A DNA stretch of 64,000 nt from Sphingomonas sp. URHD0057 (GTDB taxonomy: Bacteria; Pseudomonadota; Alphaproteobacteria; Sphingomonadales; Sphingomonadaceae), in contig NZ_JIAU01000005.1 of assembly GCF_000620665.1 (NCBI RefSeq), positions 62,001 through 126,000 of the forward strand. The letters run 5' to 3'. Positions 46,455-54,173 of this stretch are shown piece after piece. Position numbers and translations under genes: made by a program. Each line of letters begins with the position of its first letter. Position 1 is the stretch's first letter. Under the pieces are notes generated by a model. That model ran no database searches and had not been told where the DNA came from. It was given only the letters and a program-made list of their open reading frames with translations.

Positions 46455-47770
46455 CCGTCGTCACCCGCTTTGCGCCGTCGCCGACCGGGCGGCTTCACGT
46501 CGGCAACATTCGGACCGCGCTGCACAATTTCCTGTTCGCCCGGAAGAACGGCGGCGAATTCTTGCTTCGGATCGACGACACCGACCGCGAAAGATCAACG
46601 GCGGAGTTCGACCAGGCGATCCGCGACGACCTCGATTGGCTGGGCGTGACGCCCGACCGAATTTTCCGGCAGTCCGAGCGGTTCGACCTCTATGAACGCG
46701 AATTCCAGCGCCTCAGGGACGGGGGCTGGGTCTACGCCTGCTACGAGACGCCGGAAGAGCTCGAGCTTCGCCGCAAGGTGCTGCTCGGGCGCGGCCTGCC
46801 GCCGGTCTATGAGCGCAAGCCCGCGGATGCGCCGGTGCCCGAAGGCCGCAAGCCGCATTGGCGATTCAAGCTCGACCATGATGCGCCGATCGTCTTCGAC
46901 GACCTCATCCGCGGCGAGCAGAGGTTCGATCCCAAGCTGCTCAGCGATCCGGTCGTCCGGCGTGAGGACGGCAGCTGGCTGTATTTGTTGCCGAGCGTGA
47001 TCGACGACGTCGACCTCGGCGTCACTCATGTCGTGCGCGGCGAGGACCATGTGTCGAACAGTGCCGCACAAACGCAGATGTTCGTGGCCCTCGGTGCCGC
47101 GCCGCCCCGGTTCGCGCATGAGGCGCTGCTGGTCGCTGCGGAGGGCAAGCTGTCGAAGCGGCTGGGGTCATACGGCGCCGAGCATCTGCGCGAGGAAGGG
47201 GTCGAGCCGATGGCGTTGCTGTCGGTGCTGGCGCGGATCGGCACCTCGCAGCCGGTCGAGCCGGCGGCGAGCCTGGATGAGCTCGCTCGCGACTTCGACT
47301 TTGGGCATTTCGGCCGCGCGCCGGCGCATTTCGATCCACGCGAGGTCGAGTTGATCAATGCCCGCCTGCTGCACAAGATGGACTATCCGGCGGTCGCGGA
47401 CCGGCTTCCGCTACAGGCGAGCGAAGAGGATTGGCTGTTGTTGCGCCAGAACCTTGGGCATCTGTCGGATTTCGGCGGCTGGTTCGAGGTTCTCCACGGC
47501 GACATCGAGCCCCCCGAGCTCAGCCATGACGAACGGCTGGTTGCCAAGGATGCCGTGACCGCTGCCGAGCCACTCGACTGGTCGACGGAGCCGTGGAGGG
47601 CGCTCACCGACGCAGTGAAGGCGTCAACCGGCAAGAAGGGCCGCGAGCTGTTCCATCCGCTCCGTCTTGCCCTCACCGGACGCGAGAGCGGACCGGAGAT
47701 GGCCGGACTGGTGGCGCGGATGGGGAAGCAGCGCGCCCTCGACCGCCTCGCGGCGGCCGCCAAGCGCTGA
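46451..47770 (+). CDS. gltX: Glutamyl-tRNA synthetase
   Basis: 439 residues from a GTG overlapping the nadE stop. Class I motifs are SPTGRLHVGNIRTAL (HIGH equivalent at 16-19) and GKLSKRLGS (KMSKS equivalent near 233). The C-terminal anticodon-binding domain is short. Many alphaproteobacteria have two GluRS paralogues, one charging tRNA-Glu and one tRNA-Gln for transamidation. Only one is visible here, so its specificity is open. Confidence 0.95.
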   Translation: MTVVTRFAPSPTGRLHVGNIRTALHNFLFARKNGGEFLLRIDDTDRERSTAEFDQAIRDDLDWLGVTPDRIFRQSERFDLYEREFQRLRDGGWVYACYETPEELELRRKVLLGRGLPPVYERKPADAPVPEGRKPHWRFKLDHDAPIVFDDLIRGEQRFDPKLLSDPVVRREDGSWLYLLPSVIDDVDLGVTHVVRGEDHVSNSAAQTQMFVALGAAPPRFAHEALLVAAEGKLSKRLGSYGAEHLREEGVEPMALLSVLARIGTSQPVEPAASLDELARDFDFGHFGRAPAHFDPREVELINARLLHKMDYPAVADRLPLQASEEDWLLLRQNLGHLSDFGGWFEVLHGDIEPPELSHDERLVAKDAVTAAEPLDWSTEPWRALTDAVKASTGKKGRELFHPLRLALTGRESGPEMAGLVARMGKQRALDRLAAAAKR

Positions 47771-47814
47771 TTGGAAATCTTGCCACAGCGACGCAAAATC
47801 CCTCTTGCGGAACA

Positions 47815-47833
47815 AATGTAATGATGTAACATT
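47815..47833. promoter_or_regulatory. Imperfect 19-bp dyad upstream of the TonB gene
   Basis: AATGTAATGATGTAACATT has matching outer arms AATGT and ACATT around an AT-rich centre, in an otherwise GC-rich gap 32 bases before the TonB start. It looks like an operator for a dimeric repressor of the Fur/Zur or BlaI type. The regulator cannot be named from the sequence. Confidence 0.4.
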
Positions 47834-47864
47834 CCTTACTCGAATCCGAGTGAAGGAGGGTTTA

Positions 47865-48524
47865 ATGCTCGCCTACGCCGCCGCCGCCCCGCGCTTCGCC
47901 GAGCGCCGGTCCAGCCCCAACGCCCTGCTCGCGATCATCGCCGGCCACGTCGCGCTTCTCGCGGTCGTCATGAGCGCCAAGATGGATTTGCCCGGACGGC
48001 TGTTGCCGGAGCGCCCGACCGTGGTCATCCCAATTCCCAATCCGCCCTTGCCGCCGCCGACCCCGATGCCTCAATCTACGCCGCGGCCGCAGCCAGGCCC
48101 GACGGTGACCGAGCCGCATATCCCTGTCCAACCGCTGCCGGGTCCGGATCTGTCACCGACGCCGGCCTTCCCCGACCCCGGACCGATCGCCGGCAATGGT
48201 CCTGTCTCTGACCCCATACCGCTGCCCAAACCGGTGCCGATCCATCTGGGACCGCAGCTACTCACCGCGCCGGATGCGCTCAAGCCGCCCTACCCCGCGA
48301 CCAAGCTCGCCAGCGGCGAGGAAGCGGCCTTGCAGCTCCGCCTGACGATCGATGAGCGCGGCCGGGTCGTCGCGGTCGAGCCCGTCGGCCGGGCGGACCC
48401 GGTGTTTCTCGCCGCGGCGCGGCGCCACATGCTCGCCCATTGGCGCTACAGGCCGGCAAGCGAAGACGGTCGCGCTATATCGTCGACCATGGTGATTACC
48501 CTGCGGTTCCAGCTCGACGGGTAA
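47865..48524 (+). CDS. Energy transducer TonB family protein
   Basis: 219 residues from the ATG with GAAGGAGGG just upstream. One N-terminal helix (ALLAIIAGHVALLAVVMSAK) is followed by a proline-rich spacer of about 100 residues (PPLPPPTPMPQ...) and a TonB C-terminal domain: AALQLRLTIDERGRVVAVEP, FLAAARRHMLAHWRYRPA and MVITLRFQL. It would span the periplasm and pass proton-motive energy to outer-membrane receptors. No exbB or exbD is adjacent. Confidence 0.88.
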   Translation: MLAYAAAAPRFAERRSSPNALLAIIAGHVALLAVVMSAKMDLPGRLLPERPTVVIPIPNPPLPPPTPMPQSTPRPQPGPTVTEPHIPVQPLPGPDLSPTPAFPDPGPIAGNGPVSDPIPLPKPVPIHLGPQLLTAPDALKPPYPATKLASGEEAALQLRLTIDERGRVVAVEPVGRADPVFLAAARRHMLAHWRYRPASEDGRAISSTMVITLRFQLDG

Positions 48525-48565
48525 GCCGGGTGGCGCAGCGCGCGGCTGCGTCCTATCTTACCGTT

Positions 48566-48889
48566 ATGTCGTGGTTTCCCCGTCCCTCCAGCCCGCGCGC
48601 AGCCTTGCGCGACCTGATGGCGGTCCTGCGGCACAGCAGCCGCGAGCAGCGGATCGGCGCCGCTTTGGCGCTGCTCGCAACGGGCATTATCGTCGTCGAA
48701 TTTCTCATCGACTCCTATTTCGGCGCCGTGCCCGCGCCGACGCCGGTCTATGTCGAGCTCTATCCTTCCAACCGGACCGATGCCGAGATCATCGCCGACC
48801 AGAAGAAGGACCAGGCGGAAAAGGCGGCTTTGGCGAAAGAGCAGCAGCGCCAGTATAAAGAGCTCGAGAAGCGGTTCGGGATTGAGTGA
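48566..48889 (+). CDS. Small single-pass membrane protein, unknown function
   Basis: 107 residues from the ATG at 48566 (MSWFPRPSSPRAALRDLMAV). One helix (IGAALALLATGIIVVEFLI) is followed by a periplasmic or cytoplasmic tail ending in a charged coiled-coil-like stretch (EIIADQKKDQAEKAALAKEQ). The stop overlaps the probable TTG start of ribD, suggesting shared transcription. I do not recognise the family. Confidence 0.7.
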   Translation: MSWFPRPSSPRAALRDLMAVLRHSSREQRIGAALALLATGIIVVEFLIDSYFGAVPAPTPVYVELYPSNRTDAEIIADQKKDQAEKAALAKEQQRQYKELEKRFGIE

Positions 48890-49859
48890 CGACCGCAAGC
48901 TGATGGCCGAAGCGCTTGCGCTCGGCGCGAGCGCGGTGGGCCGCTCCGCTCCCAATCCCAATGTCGGCTGCGTCATCGTATCTCCGGGCGGCAAGATCGT
49001 CGGACGCGGCGCGACCGCGGCGGGAGGACGGCCGCATGCCGAGGCAATTGCGCTCGAAAAGGCCGGGAAGCGCACCAAGGGCGCCACGGTCTACGTCACA
49101 CTCGAGCCCTGCGTTCATGCCAGCGAGCGCGGGCCCGCCTGCACCGACCTCCTGCTGGCGGCGGGGCCGGCGCGGGTCGTCGTCGCGCTCAAGGATCCGG
49201 ATCCGCGCACGACGGGCAAGGGGATCGCCCGGCTGCGGAAGGCGGGAATTGCAGTGACTCTCGGGGTCGGCCGCGAGGAAGCGAAGCGCTCGCTCGGCGG
49301 CTGGCTCACGCGGCTGACGCTCGGCCGCCCGCGAGTCACGCTGAAGCTGGCGCTGTCGATCGACGGCAAGATCGCTTTGCCGTCCGGCGAGTCGAAGTGG
49401 ATCACCGGCGAGGACGCGCGCCGCCATGTGCATCTCGAACGCTCGTACAGCGACATGATCCTGGTCGGGCGCGGGACGTTCATGGCCGACCAGCCCCGGC
49501 TTGACGTCCGCCTCCCCGGCCTCGAGGCGGCGTCACCGCGCCGCGCCCTGCTCACTCGCGGCGAAGCGGTCGACGGTTGGGAAATCCTTGAATCTCCGCA
49601 GGATGTGTACCGGCTTCATGACGTCAACGACCTTTTGGTGGAGGGCGGGTCGGCGACCGCGACGGCGTTTCTCAGCGCGGATTTGGTCGACCGGATCTTG
49701 ATCTACCGCGCGCCGATCATCGTCGGTGAGGGCAAGTCGAGCTTCGGCTATGTCGGCCTCGATGCGGTCGCCGACGCCCACGAACGCTGGCGCCTGATCG
49801 ACGAGCAGCGCCTCGGCGTCGACCGCCTCGAAGTTTACGAGCGGGTGAGGGACAGCTAG
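48882..49859 (+). CDS. ribD: Riboflavin biosynthesis deaminase/reductase RibD
   Basis: 325 residues from a TTG overlapping the previous stop (family start LSDDRKLMAEALALG). The N-terminal deaminase domain has GRPHAEAIAL and EPCVHASERGPAC (zinc ligands His, Cys, Cys). The C-terminal reductase domain has LKLALSIDGKIALPSGESKW and LVGRGTFMADQP. It performs steps two and three of riboflavin synthesis. Slightly short for the family (usually 350-380). It is the first enzyme of the ribD-ribE-ribBX-ribH run. Confidence 0.94.
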   Translation: MSDDRKLMAEALALGASAVGRSAPNPNVGCVIVSPGGKIVGRGATAAGGRPHAEAIALEKAGKRTKGATVYVTLEPCVHASERGPACTDLLLAAGPARVVVALKDPDPRTTGKGIARLRKAGIAVTLGVGREEAKRSLGGWLTRLTLGRPRVTLKLALSIDGKIALPSGESKWITGEDARRHVHLERSYSDMILVGRGTFMADQPRLDVRLPGLEAASPRRALLTRGEAVDGWEILESPQDVYRLHDVNDLLVEGGSATATAFLSADLVDRILIYRAPIIVGEGKSSFGYVGLDAVADAHERWRLIDEQRLGVDRLEVYERVRDS

Positions 49860-49868
49860 GCGGCGGCG

Positions 49869-50474
49869 ATGTTCACCGGGATCGTCACCGACGTCGGCAC
49901 CGTCCGCAAGGCCGAGCAACGCGGCGACCTGAGGCTCGAGATCGCGACCGGCTACGACCTCGCGACCGTCGATCTCGGCGCCTCGATCGCCTGCTCGGGC
50001 GTGTGCTTAACCGTCGTCGACAAGGGCGCGGACTGGTTCGCGGTCGATGTCTCCGCCGAAACCGTGTCGCGAACCGCCGCTGATCTGTGGCGCGAGGGCG
50101 CCCGGCTCAACCTGGAGCGGTCGCTGCGCATGGGCGACGAGCTCGGCGGCCATATCGTGACCGGCCATGTCGATGCGGTCGGAACCGTCACGGAAGCTCT
50201 GCCCGAGGGTGATTCGACCCGCATTACTGTGCGCGTGCCCACCAGGCTGGCCCCGATGATCGCCGCCAAGGGCTCAATCGCGCTCGACGGCGTGTCGCTG
50301 ACCGTCAACGATGTCCGCGATGGCGAAGATGGGACGGCTGTCACGATCAATCTCATTCCCCATACGGCGCGTGAGACGACGCTTGGGGGAATTGTCCCCG
50401 GGCGACAGTTCAATGTCGAGATCGACGTGCTGGCGCGCTATATCGACCGAATGCTCGCCGCACGCTCACAATAG
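49869..50474 (+). CDS. ribE: Riboflavin synthase alpha chain
   Basis: 201 residues with two lumazine-binding barrel repeats. The start MFTGIVTDVGTVRKAEQRGD and CSGVCLTVVD of repeat one are echoed by GHVDAVGTVTEAL and SIALDGVSLTVNDV of repeat two. It dismutates two 6,7-dimethyl-8-ribityllumazine molecules to riboflavin. It follows ribD by nine bases, and a terminator-like hairpin follows directly, separating it from ribBX. Confidence 0.96.
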   Translation: MFTGIVTDVGTVRKAEQRGDLRLEIATGYDLATVDLGASIACSGVCLTVVDKGADWFAVDVSAETVSRTAADLWREGARLNLERSLRMGDELGGHIVTGHVDAVGTVTEALPEGDSTRITVRVPTRLAPMIAAKGSIALDGVSLTVNDVRDGEDGTAVTINLIPHTARETTLGGIVPGRQFNVEIDVLARYIDRMLAARSQ

Positions 50475-50497
50475 GAACACGTCTGTTCCTTCTTTTC
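50473..50497 (+). terminator. Terminator-like hairpin after ribE
   Basis: AGGAACA / TGTTCCT form a perfect 7-bp stem with loop CGTC, followed by TCTTTTC. It overlaps the ribE stop region and could end or attenuate transcription before ribBX. Confidence 0.6.
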
Positions 50498-50502
50498 ATC
50501 AC

Positions 50503-50515
50503 ATCACAATGTGAT
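50503..50515. promoter_or_regulatory. Palindrome in front of ribBX, possible operator
   Basis: ATCACAATGTGAT is a perfect 5+5 dyad with a 3-base centre, ending 11 bases before the ribBX start codon. It lies where an operator would block expression of a gene whose own product carries an HTH domain. Confidence 0.4.
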
Positions 50516-50526
50516 ATTGGCGCCTC

Positions 50527-51810
50527 ATGAGCACCACCCTGATCGAACGCCTCGAAGCCATCGTCGCCACCGGCGAGGTCAGCCGCGCGGGCCTCGCCCG
50601 TGCCGCCGGCCTCCATCCCAATTCGCTGCGCAAGCTGGGCGCGTCGGACTGGAACCCGACCGCCGACACCCTGAGCCGCCTCGAAAAGCTGATCCACAGC
50701 GGGACCGCCGAGGTTCTTGTCGGCGCCGAAGCGATCATCGACGAGGCGCGCAATGGGCGCATGTTCATCCTCGTCGATGACGACGACCGCGAGAACGAGG
50801 GCGACCTTATCATTCCGGGCCAGATGGCGACGCCCGACGCGATCAACTTCATGGCGCGCCACGGCCGCGGGCTGATCTGCCTGGCCATGACCAAGGACCG
50901 CGCCGACCAGCTGGGGCTGGAGCCGATGACCCGCACCAACCTTAGCCGCAACGAGACGGCGTTCACCGTGTCGATCGAGGCACGGGACGGGATCACCACC
51001 GGAATCAGCGCCGCCGATCGCGCGCGCACCGTGGCGGTCGCGATCGATTCGGCGAACGGGCCCGAGACGATCGTTTCGCCGGGCCACGTTTTTCCGCTCG
51101 TCGCCCGGCCCGGCGGCGTGCTGGTCCGCGCCGGCCATACCGAGGCGGCCGTCGACGTCGCCCGCCTCGCCGGTCTGAACCCGAGCGGGGTGATCTGCGA
51201 GATCATGCGCGACGACGGGACGATGGCGCGGCTCGACGACCTCATGGATTTCGCCCGCACCCACGGCCTCAAGATCGGCACCATCCGCGACCTCATCGCC
51301 TATCGGCTGAAGAAGGACCATCTGGTCGAGCGGGTCGCCACCAGCCCGTTCACCGCCGGCGGCGGCGCCTTGTGGCAGGCCCAGGTGTTCCGCGACAAAT
51401 CGACCGGCGAGGAGCAGCTCGCGCTGGTCCACGGTGCGCTCGATCCCTCGCAGCCGGTGCTGGTCCGAATGCACAGCCTCGACCTGTTCGCGGACGTGCT
51501 TGGCGAGGCCGGCGGCCGGGCCGGCCTGCTCCACGCGGCGATGCGGATGATCGAGGTGCAGGGCTCGGGCGTGCTGGTCGCGCTCCATGCCGCGGCGCCG
51601 GGGTCGCTGTCGCTGTCGATCGATCGCCGCTCAGGCAAGCCGACCGACGCCGGGGACGCGGTGCGCGGCTATGGCACCGGCGCCCAGATCCTTGCCGCTT
51701 TGGGCATTCACGACATGATTCTCCTCACCAATACGCACCATTCGCCGGTGGCGCTGGCCGGCTACGGTCTCGCGATCGTCGAAGAGCGCGCGATCAAGCG
51801 GGGCGAGTGA
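50527..51810 (+). CDS. ribB: RibBX: HTH domain + DHBP synthase + degenerate RibA domain
   Basis: 427 residues in three parts. Residues 10-56 ([20 protein letters not shown]...[12 protein letters not shown]) resemble a helix-turn-helix. Residues 60-265 are 3,4-dihydroxy-2-butanone-4-phosphate synthase, with [13 protein letters not shown] and [20 protein letters not shown]. Residues 268-427 align with GTP cyclohydrolase II but contain no cysteine, so the zinc site is gone, and the REGRGIGL-type loop is replaced by [15 protein letters not shown]. The RibB half is probably active and the RibA half inactive. Related RibBX hybrids are known in proteobacteria. The N-terminal HTH is the odd part. Confidence 0.9.
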   Translation: MSTTLIERLEAIVATGEVSRAGLARAAGLHPNSLRKLGASDWNPTADTLSRLEKLIHSGTAEVLVGAEAIIDEARNGRMFILVDDDDRENEGDLIIPGQMATPDAINFMARHGRGLICLAMTKDRADQLGLEPMTRTNLSRNETAFTVSIEARDGITTGISAADRARTVAVAIDSANGPETIVSPGHVFPLVARPGGVLVRAGHTEAAVDVARLAGLNPSGVICEIMRDDGTMARLDDLMDFARTHGLKIGTIRDLIAYRLKKDHLVERVATSPFTAGGGALWQAQVFRDKSTGEEQLALVHGALDPSQPVLVRMHSLDLFADVLGEAGGRAGLLHAAMRMIEVQGSGVLVALHAAAPGSLSLSIDRRSGKPTDAGDAVRGYGTGAQILAALGIHDMILLTNTHHSPVALAGYGLAIVEERAIKRGE

Positions 51811-51814
51811 CGTC

Positions 51815-52237
51815 ATGGCGACCATTCTCCTTGCCGAAGCGCGCTTCTACCCGCAGCTCAACGACATGCTTCTCGAAGGGGCCCGCGCGGCGGTCGAGGC
51901 GGCCGGCCACAAGCATGAGACGCTGACCGTCCCGGGCGCGCTCGAGCTGCCCGGCGCGATCGCGCTCGCGGCGCGCAGCGGCCGCTTCTGCGCGTTCGTC
52001 GCGCTTGGCGTCGTGATCCGCGGCGAGACTTATCATTTCGAGATCGTCGCCGAAGAGAGCGCCCGGGCCCTGATGGAGCTGACGATCCAGGGCTTTGCGA
52101 TCGGCAACGGCATCCTGACCGTCGAGAATGAACAGCAGGCGATCGTTCGCGCCGATCCCAGGCAGGGCGACAAGGGGGGCGATGCGGCCCATGCCGCGCT
52201 CGCGTTGCACGAGCTTCGCGAGCAATACGCGCCATAA
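51815..52237 (+). CDS. ribH: 6,7-dimethyl-8-ribityllumazine synthase
   Basis: 140 residues. It has [35 protein letters not shown] and [18 protein letters not shown], the substrate-binding and catalytic-histidine segments of lumazine synthase. It condenses the RibB and RibD products and would assemble as pentamers or larger shells. It starts four bases after ribBX and ends the riboflavin run. Confidence 0.95.
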   Translation: MATILLAEARFYPQLNDMLLEGARAAVEAAGHKHETLTVPGALELPGAIALAARSGRFCAFVALGVVIRGETYHFEIVAEESARALMELTIQGFAIGNGILTVENEQQAIVRADPRQGDKGGDAAHAALALHELREQYAP

Positions 52238-52306
52238 GCCGAGGTTATTGGACGGCTGGCGGAATAGACTTGTGAGAGCGGCGGGGCGCCCCTTAGTTGC
52301 CGTTCG

Positions 52307-53200
52307 ATGACCCGGTCTCCAGACCATCCCTTTGCATTCGCAGCGCTGCTGATCGGGAGCACCAGCCTTGCCTTCGGGCCGTGGCTGGTGCGGTTGACCG
52401 GCGTTGGCTCGGTCGCTGCCGGCTTCTGGCGACTCGCTCTGGCGCTGCCGTTCCTGTTCGTCATCGCCGCGGTCACCCGTCAGCCGATCCATTGGCCGGG
52501 ACGGCGGCTCGTGCTGATCACCGTCCTCGGCGGCTTCTTCTTCGCCGCCGACCTTGCTTTGTGGCACGCCGGGATCCGCATGACCAAGCTCGGCAACGCC
52601 ACCTTGTTCGGCAATACTTCGAGCCTGATCTTCGCCGTTTATGGCCTGTGGCTCGCTGGCCGGGCGCCGTCCGCGACCCAAGTCTCGGCCCTCGGCCTTG
52701 CGGTTCTCGGCGCCGCCTTGCTGATGGGAAGCAGCGCCGAGCTCTCCACGCGCAATCTCGCGGGCGACTTCCTCGCCTTGTCGGCGGGCGTTCTTTACAC
52801 CGGATACCTGATTGCGGTGCAGCGTGTCCGGGGTGAGCTTAAACCGCTGCCCCTGTTGTTCATCGCCAGCCTGTTCGGCGCGGTGATGCTGCTGCCGCTG
52901 TCGCTGGCATTGGGGGAGCAAGTCGTGCCGAACGACTGGACCTACGTCCTATGGCTGGCGATTGGCAGCCAGGTGATCGGGCAGGGCCTGCTGGTCTATG
53001 CGATCGGCGGGCTTCCGCCGCTGGTCGTCGGGCTGACTCTGCTCACCCAGCCCGCGATCTCCGCCACGGTGGGCTGGGTCGTGTACCGCGAGGCCTTTAC
53101 TTGGCTGGACGCGCTCGGCGCGGTCGCGATCGCGGCCGCTTTGGTGCTCGTCCGGCTCCCTCAGCGGGGCTTGCGTGCTCCGGTTGAGCAGCCCACGTGA
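52307..53200 (+). CDS. EamA/DMT superfamily transporter
   Basis: 297 residues, about ten hydrophobic helices in two homologous halves. Features include LWHAGIRMTKLGNATLFGNT in the first half and GLPPLVVGLTLLTQPAISAT in the second, as in drug/metabolite exporters of the EamA family. The substrate is unknown. Whether it relates to riboflavin export is speculation. The stop overlaps the COQ9 start (GTGA). Confidence 0.88.
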   Translation: MTRSPDHPFAFAALLIGSTSLAFGPWLVRLTGVGSVAAGFWRLALALPFLFVIAAVTRQPIHWPGRRLVLITVLGGFFFAADLALWHAGIRMTKLGNATLFGNTSSLIFAVYGLWLAGRAPSATQVSALGLAVLGAALLMGSSAELSTRNLAGDFLALSAGVLYTGYLIAVQRVRGELKPLPLLFIASLFGAVMLLPLSLALGEQVVPNDWTYVLWLAIGSQVIGQGLLVYAIGGLPPLVVGLTLLTQPAISATVGWVVYREAFTWLDALGAVAIAAALVLVRLPQRGLRAPVEQPT

Positions 53201-53859
53201 GCCGGATGACCGGCCCGAGTCCGCTCGAACAGTTGCGCCGCCGCCTTGCTCTGGCAGTCGGCGAAAACGCGGTGTTCGACGGATGGACGCGCCAGGCGGT
53301 CGACAGCGCCGCCGCTCAGCTCGGCGTCGACCCGGTGCAGGCTCGGCTCGCCTTCCCCAAGCGCCAGGCGGCGATGATCCACTGCTATATCGAAGAGGTC
53401 GATCGCGCGCTCGAAGCGAGCTTCACTCCCGACAAGCTCGCGGCGATGAAGATCCGCGACCGGATTCGCGCTTTGGTCTGGCGCCGGCTCGAGATCATGG
53501 GCGATGCGCGTGAGGCTGTCCGCCGCGCGCTCGCGATTCTCGCGATGCCGCAGAATGTCCCGTTGGCGCTGCGCCTGTCGTGGCGCACCGCCGATCTCAT
53601 GTGGCGGATGGCCGGCGACACCAGCACCGACTTCAATCACTACACCAAGCGAATGACGCTGGGCGCGGTCTATGGCTCGACCTTGCTGACCTGGCTCGAC
53701 GACGCCAGCGAGGGGTGGAGCGACTCCGCCGCCTTCCTCGACCGCCGGATCGACGATGTGATGAAGTTCGAGAAATGGAAGGCGCAATGGCGCGGCTCTG
53801 GCGAGCGCCAGCTGAGCTTGACGCGCTTCCTTGGGCGGCTCCGCTATCCGCCGCGCTGA
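53197..53859 (+). CDS. COQ9 family protein
   Basis: 220 residues from a GTG. The N-terminal part is TetR-like and helical (FDGWTRQAVDSAAAQLGVDP). It is followed by RRALAILAMPQNVPLALRLS, ADLMWRMAGDTSTDFNHYTK and RMTLGAVYGSTLLTWLDD, the conserved COQ9 segment. COQ9 binds ubiquinone precursors and helps COQ7 in ubiquinone synthesis, at the membrane surface. It overlaps the end of the transporter gene. Confidence 0.93.
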   Translation: MSRMTGPSPLEQLRRRLALAVGENAVFDGWTRQAVDSAAAQLGVDPVQARLAFPKRQAAMIHCYIEEVDRALEASFTPDKLAAMKIRDRIRALVWRRLEIMGDAREAVRRALAILAMPQNVPLALRLSWRTADLMWRMAGDTSTDFNHYTKRMTLGAVYGSTLLTWLDDASEGWSDSAAFLDRRIDDVMKFEKWKAQWRGSGERQLSLTRFLGRLRYPPR

Positions 53860-53880
53860 CGCGGCTTCCCTCGCGCTGCC

Positions 53881-53899
53881 GTTAATGATAATCAGTCGC
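53881..53899 (+). promoter_or_regulatory. Fur box in front of feoAB
   Basis: The 19 bases GTTAATGATAATCAGTCGC match the Fur consensus (GATAATGATAATCATTATC) at 15 of 19 positions, with the central ATGATAATCA intact. It ends four bases before the first feoA ATG. Confidence 0.8.
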
Positions 53900-53903
53900 A
53901 AGA

Positions 53904-54173
53904 ATGGACGCGCTCACCACACCGGAGGCGATGGGCCTCGACCGGCTGGCCGTTGGCCGGCGCGCGCGAATCGATTCCATCGATTGGGCAATGCTCGAGC
54001 TTTCGGAGGTCAATCGCCTCAAGCATTTCGGCTTCGATGAAGGGGTTGCCGTGGAGGCGCTTCACCTTGGGCCGTTCGGTCGCGATCCGATCGCGATCCG
54101 GGTTGGGCGCATGACCGTGGCGATTCGGCGCCGCCACGCCGGCGCGGTCCAGGTCGTCCCGCTCGAGCAGTGA
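53904..54173 (+). CDS. feoA: Ferrous iron transport protein A
   Basis: 89 residues, a single SH3-like FeoA domain: LDRLAVGRRARIDSI, LKHFGFDEGVAVEALHLGPF and PIAIRVGRMTVAIRRRHA. It binds FeoB and is thought to regulate it. The ATG at 53904 is only four bases past the Fur box and has no ribosome site. The in-frame ATG at 53931 (after GGAGGCG) is a good alternative that leaves 80 residues. The stop overlaps the feoB GTG. Confidence 0.9.
   Translation: MDALTTPEAMGLDRLAVGRRARIDSIDWAMLELSEVNRLKHFGFDEGVAVEALHLGPFGRDPIAIRVGRMTVAIRRRHAGAVQVVPLEQ

Noticed and set aside
48500-50526. FMN riboswitch before the rib genes
   Set aside because: The gaps before ribD, ribE and ribBX are too short, and I see none of the conserved FMN-aptamer blocks.
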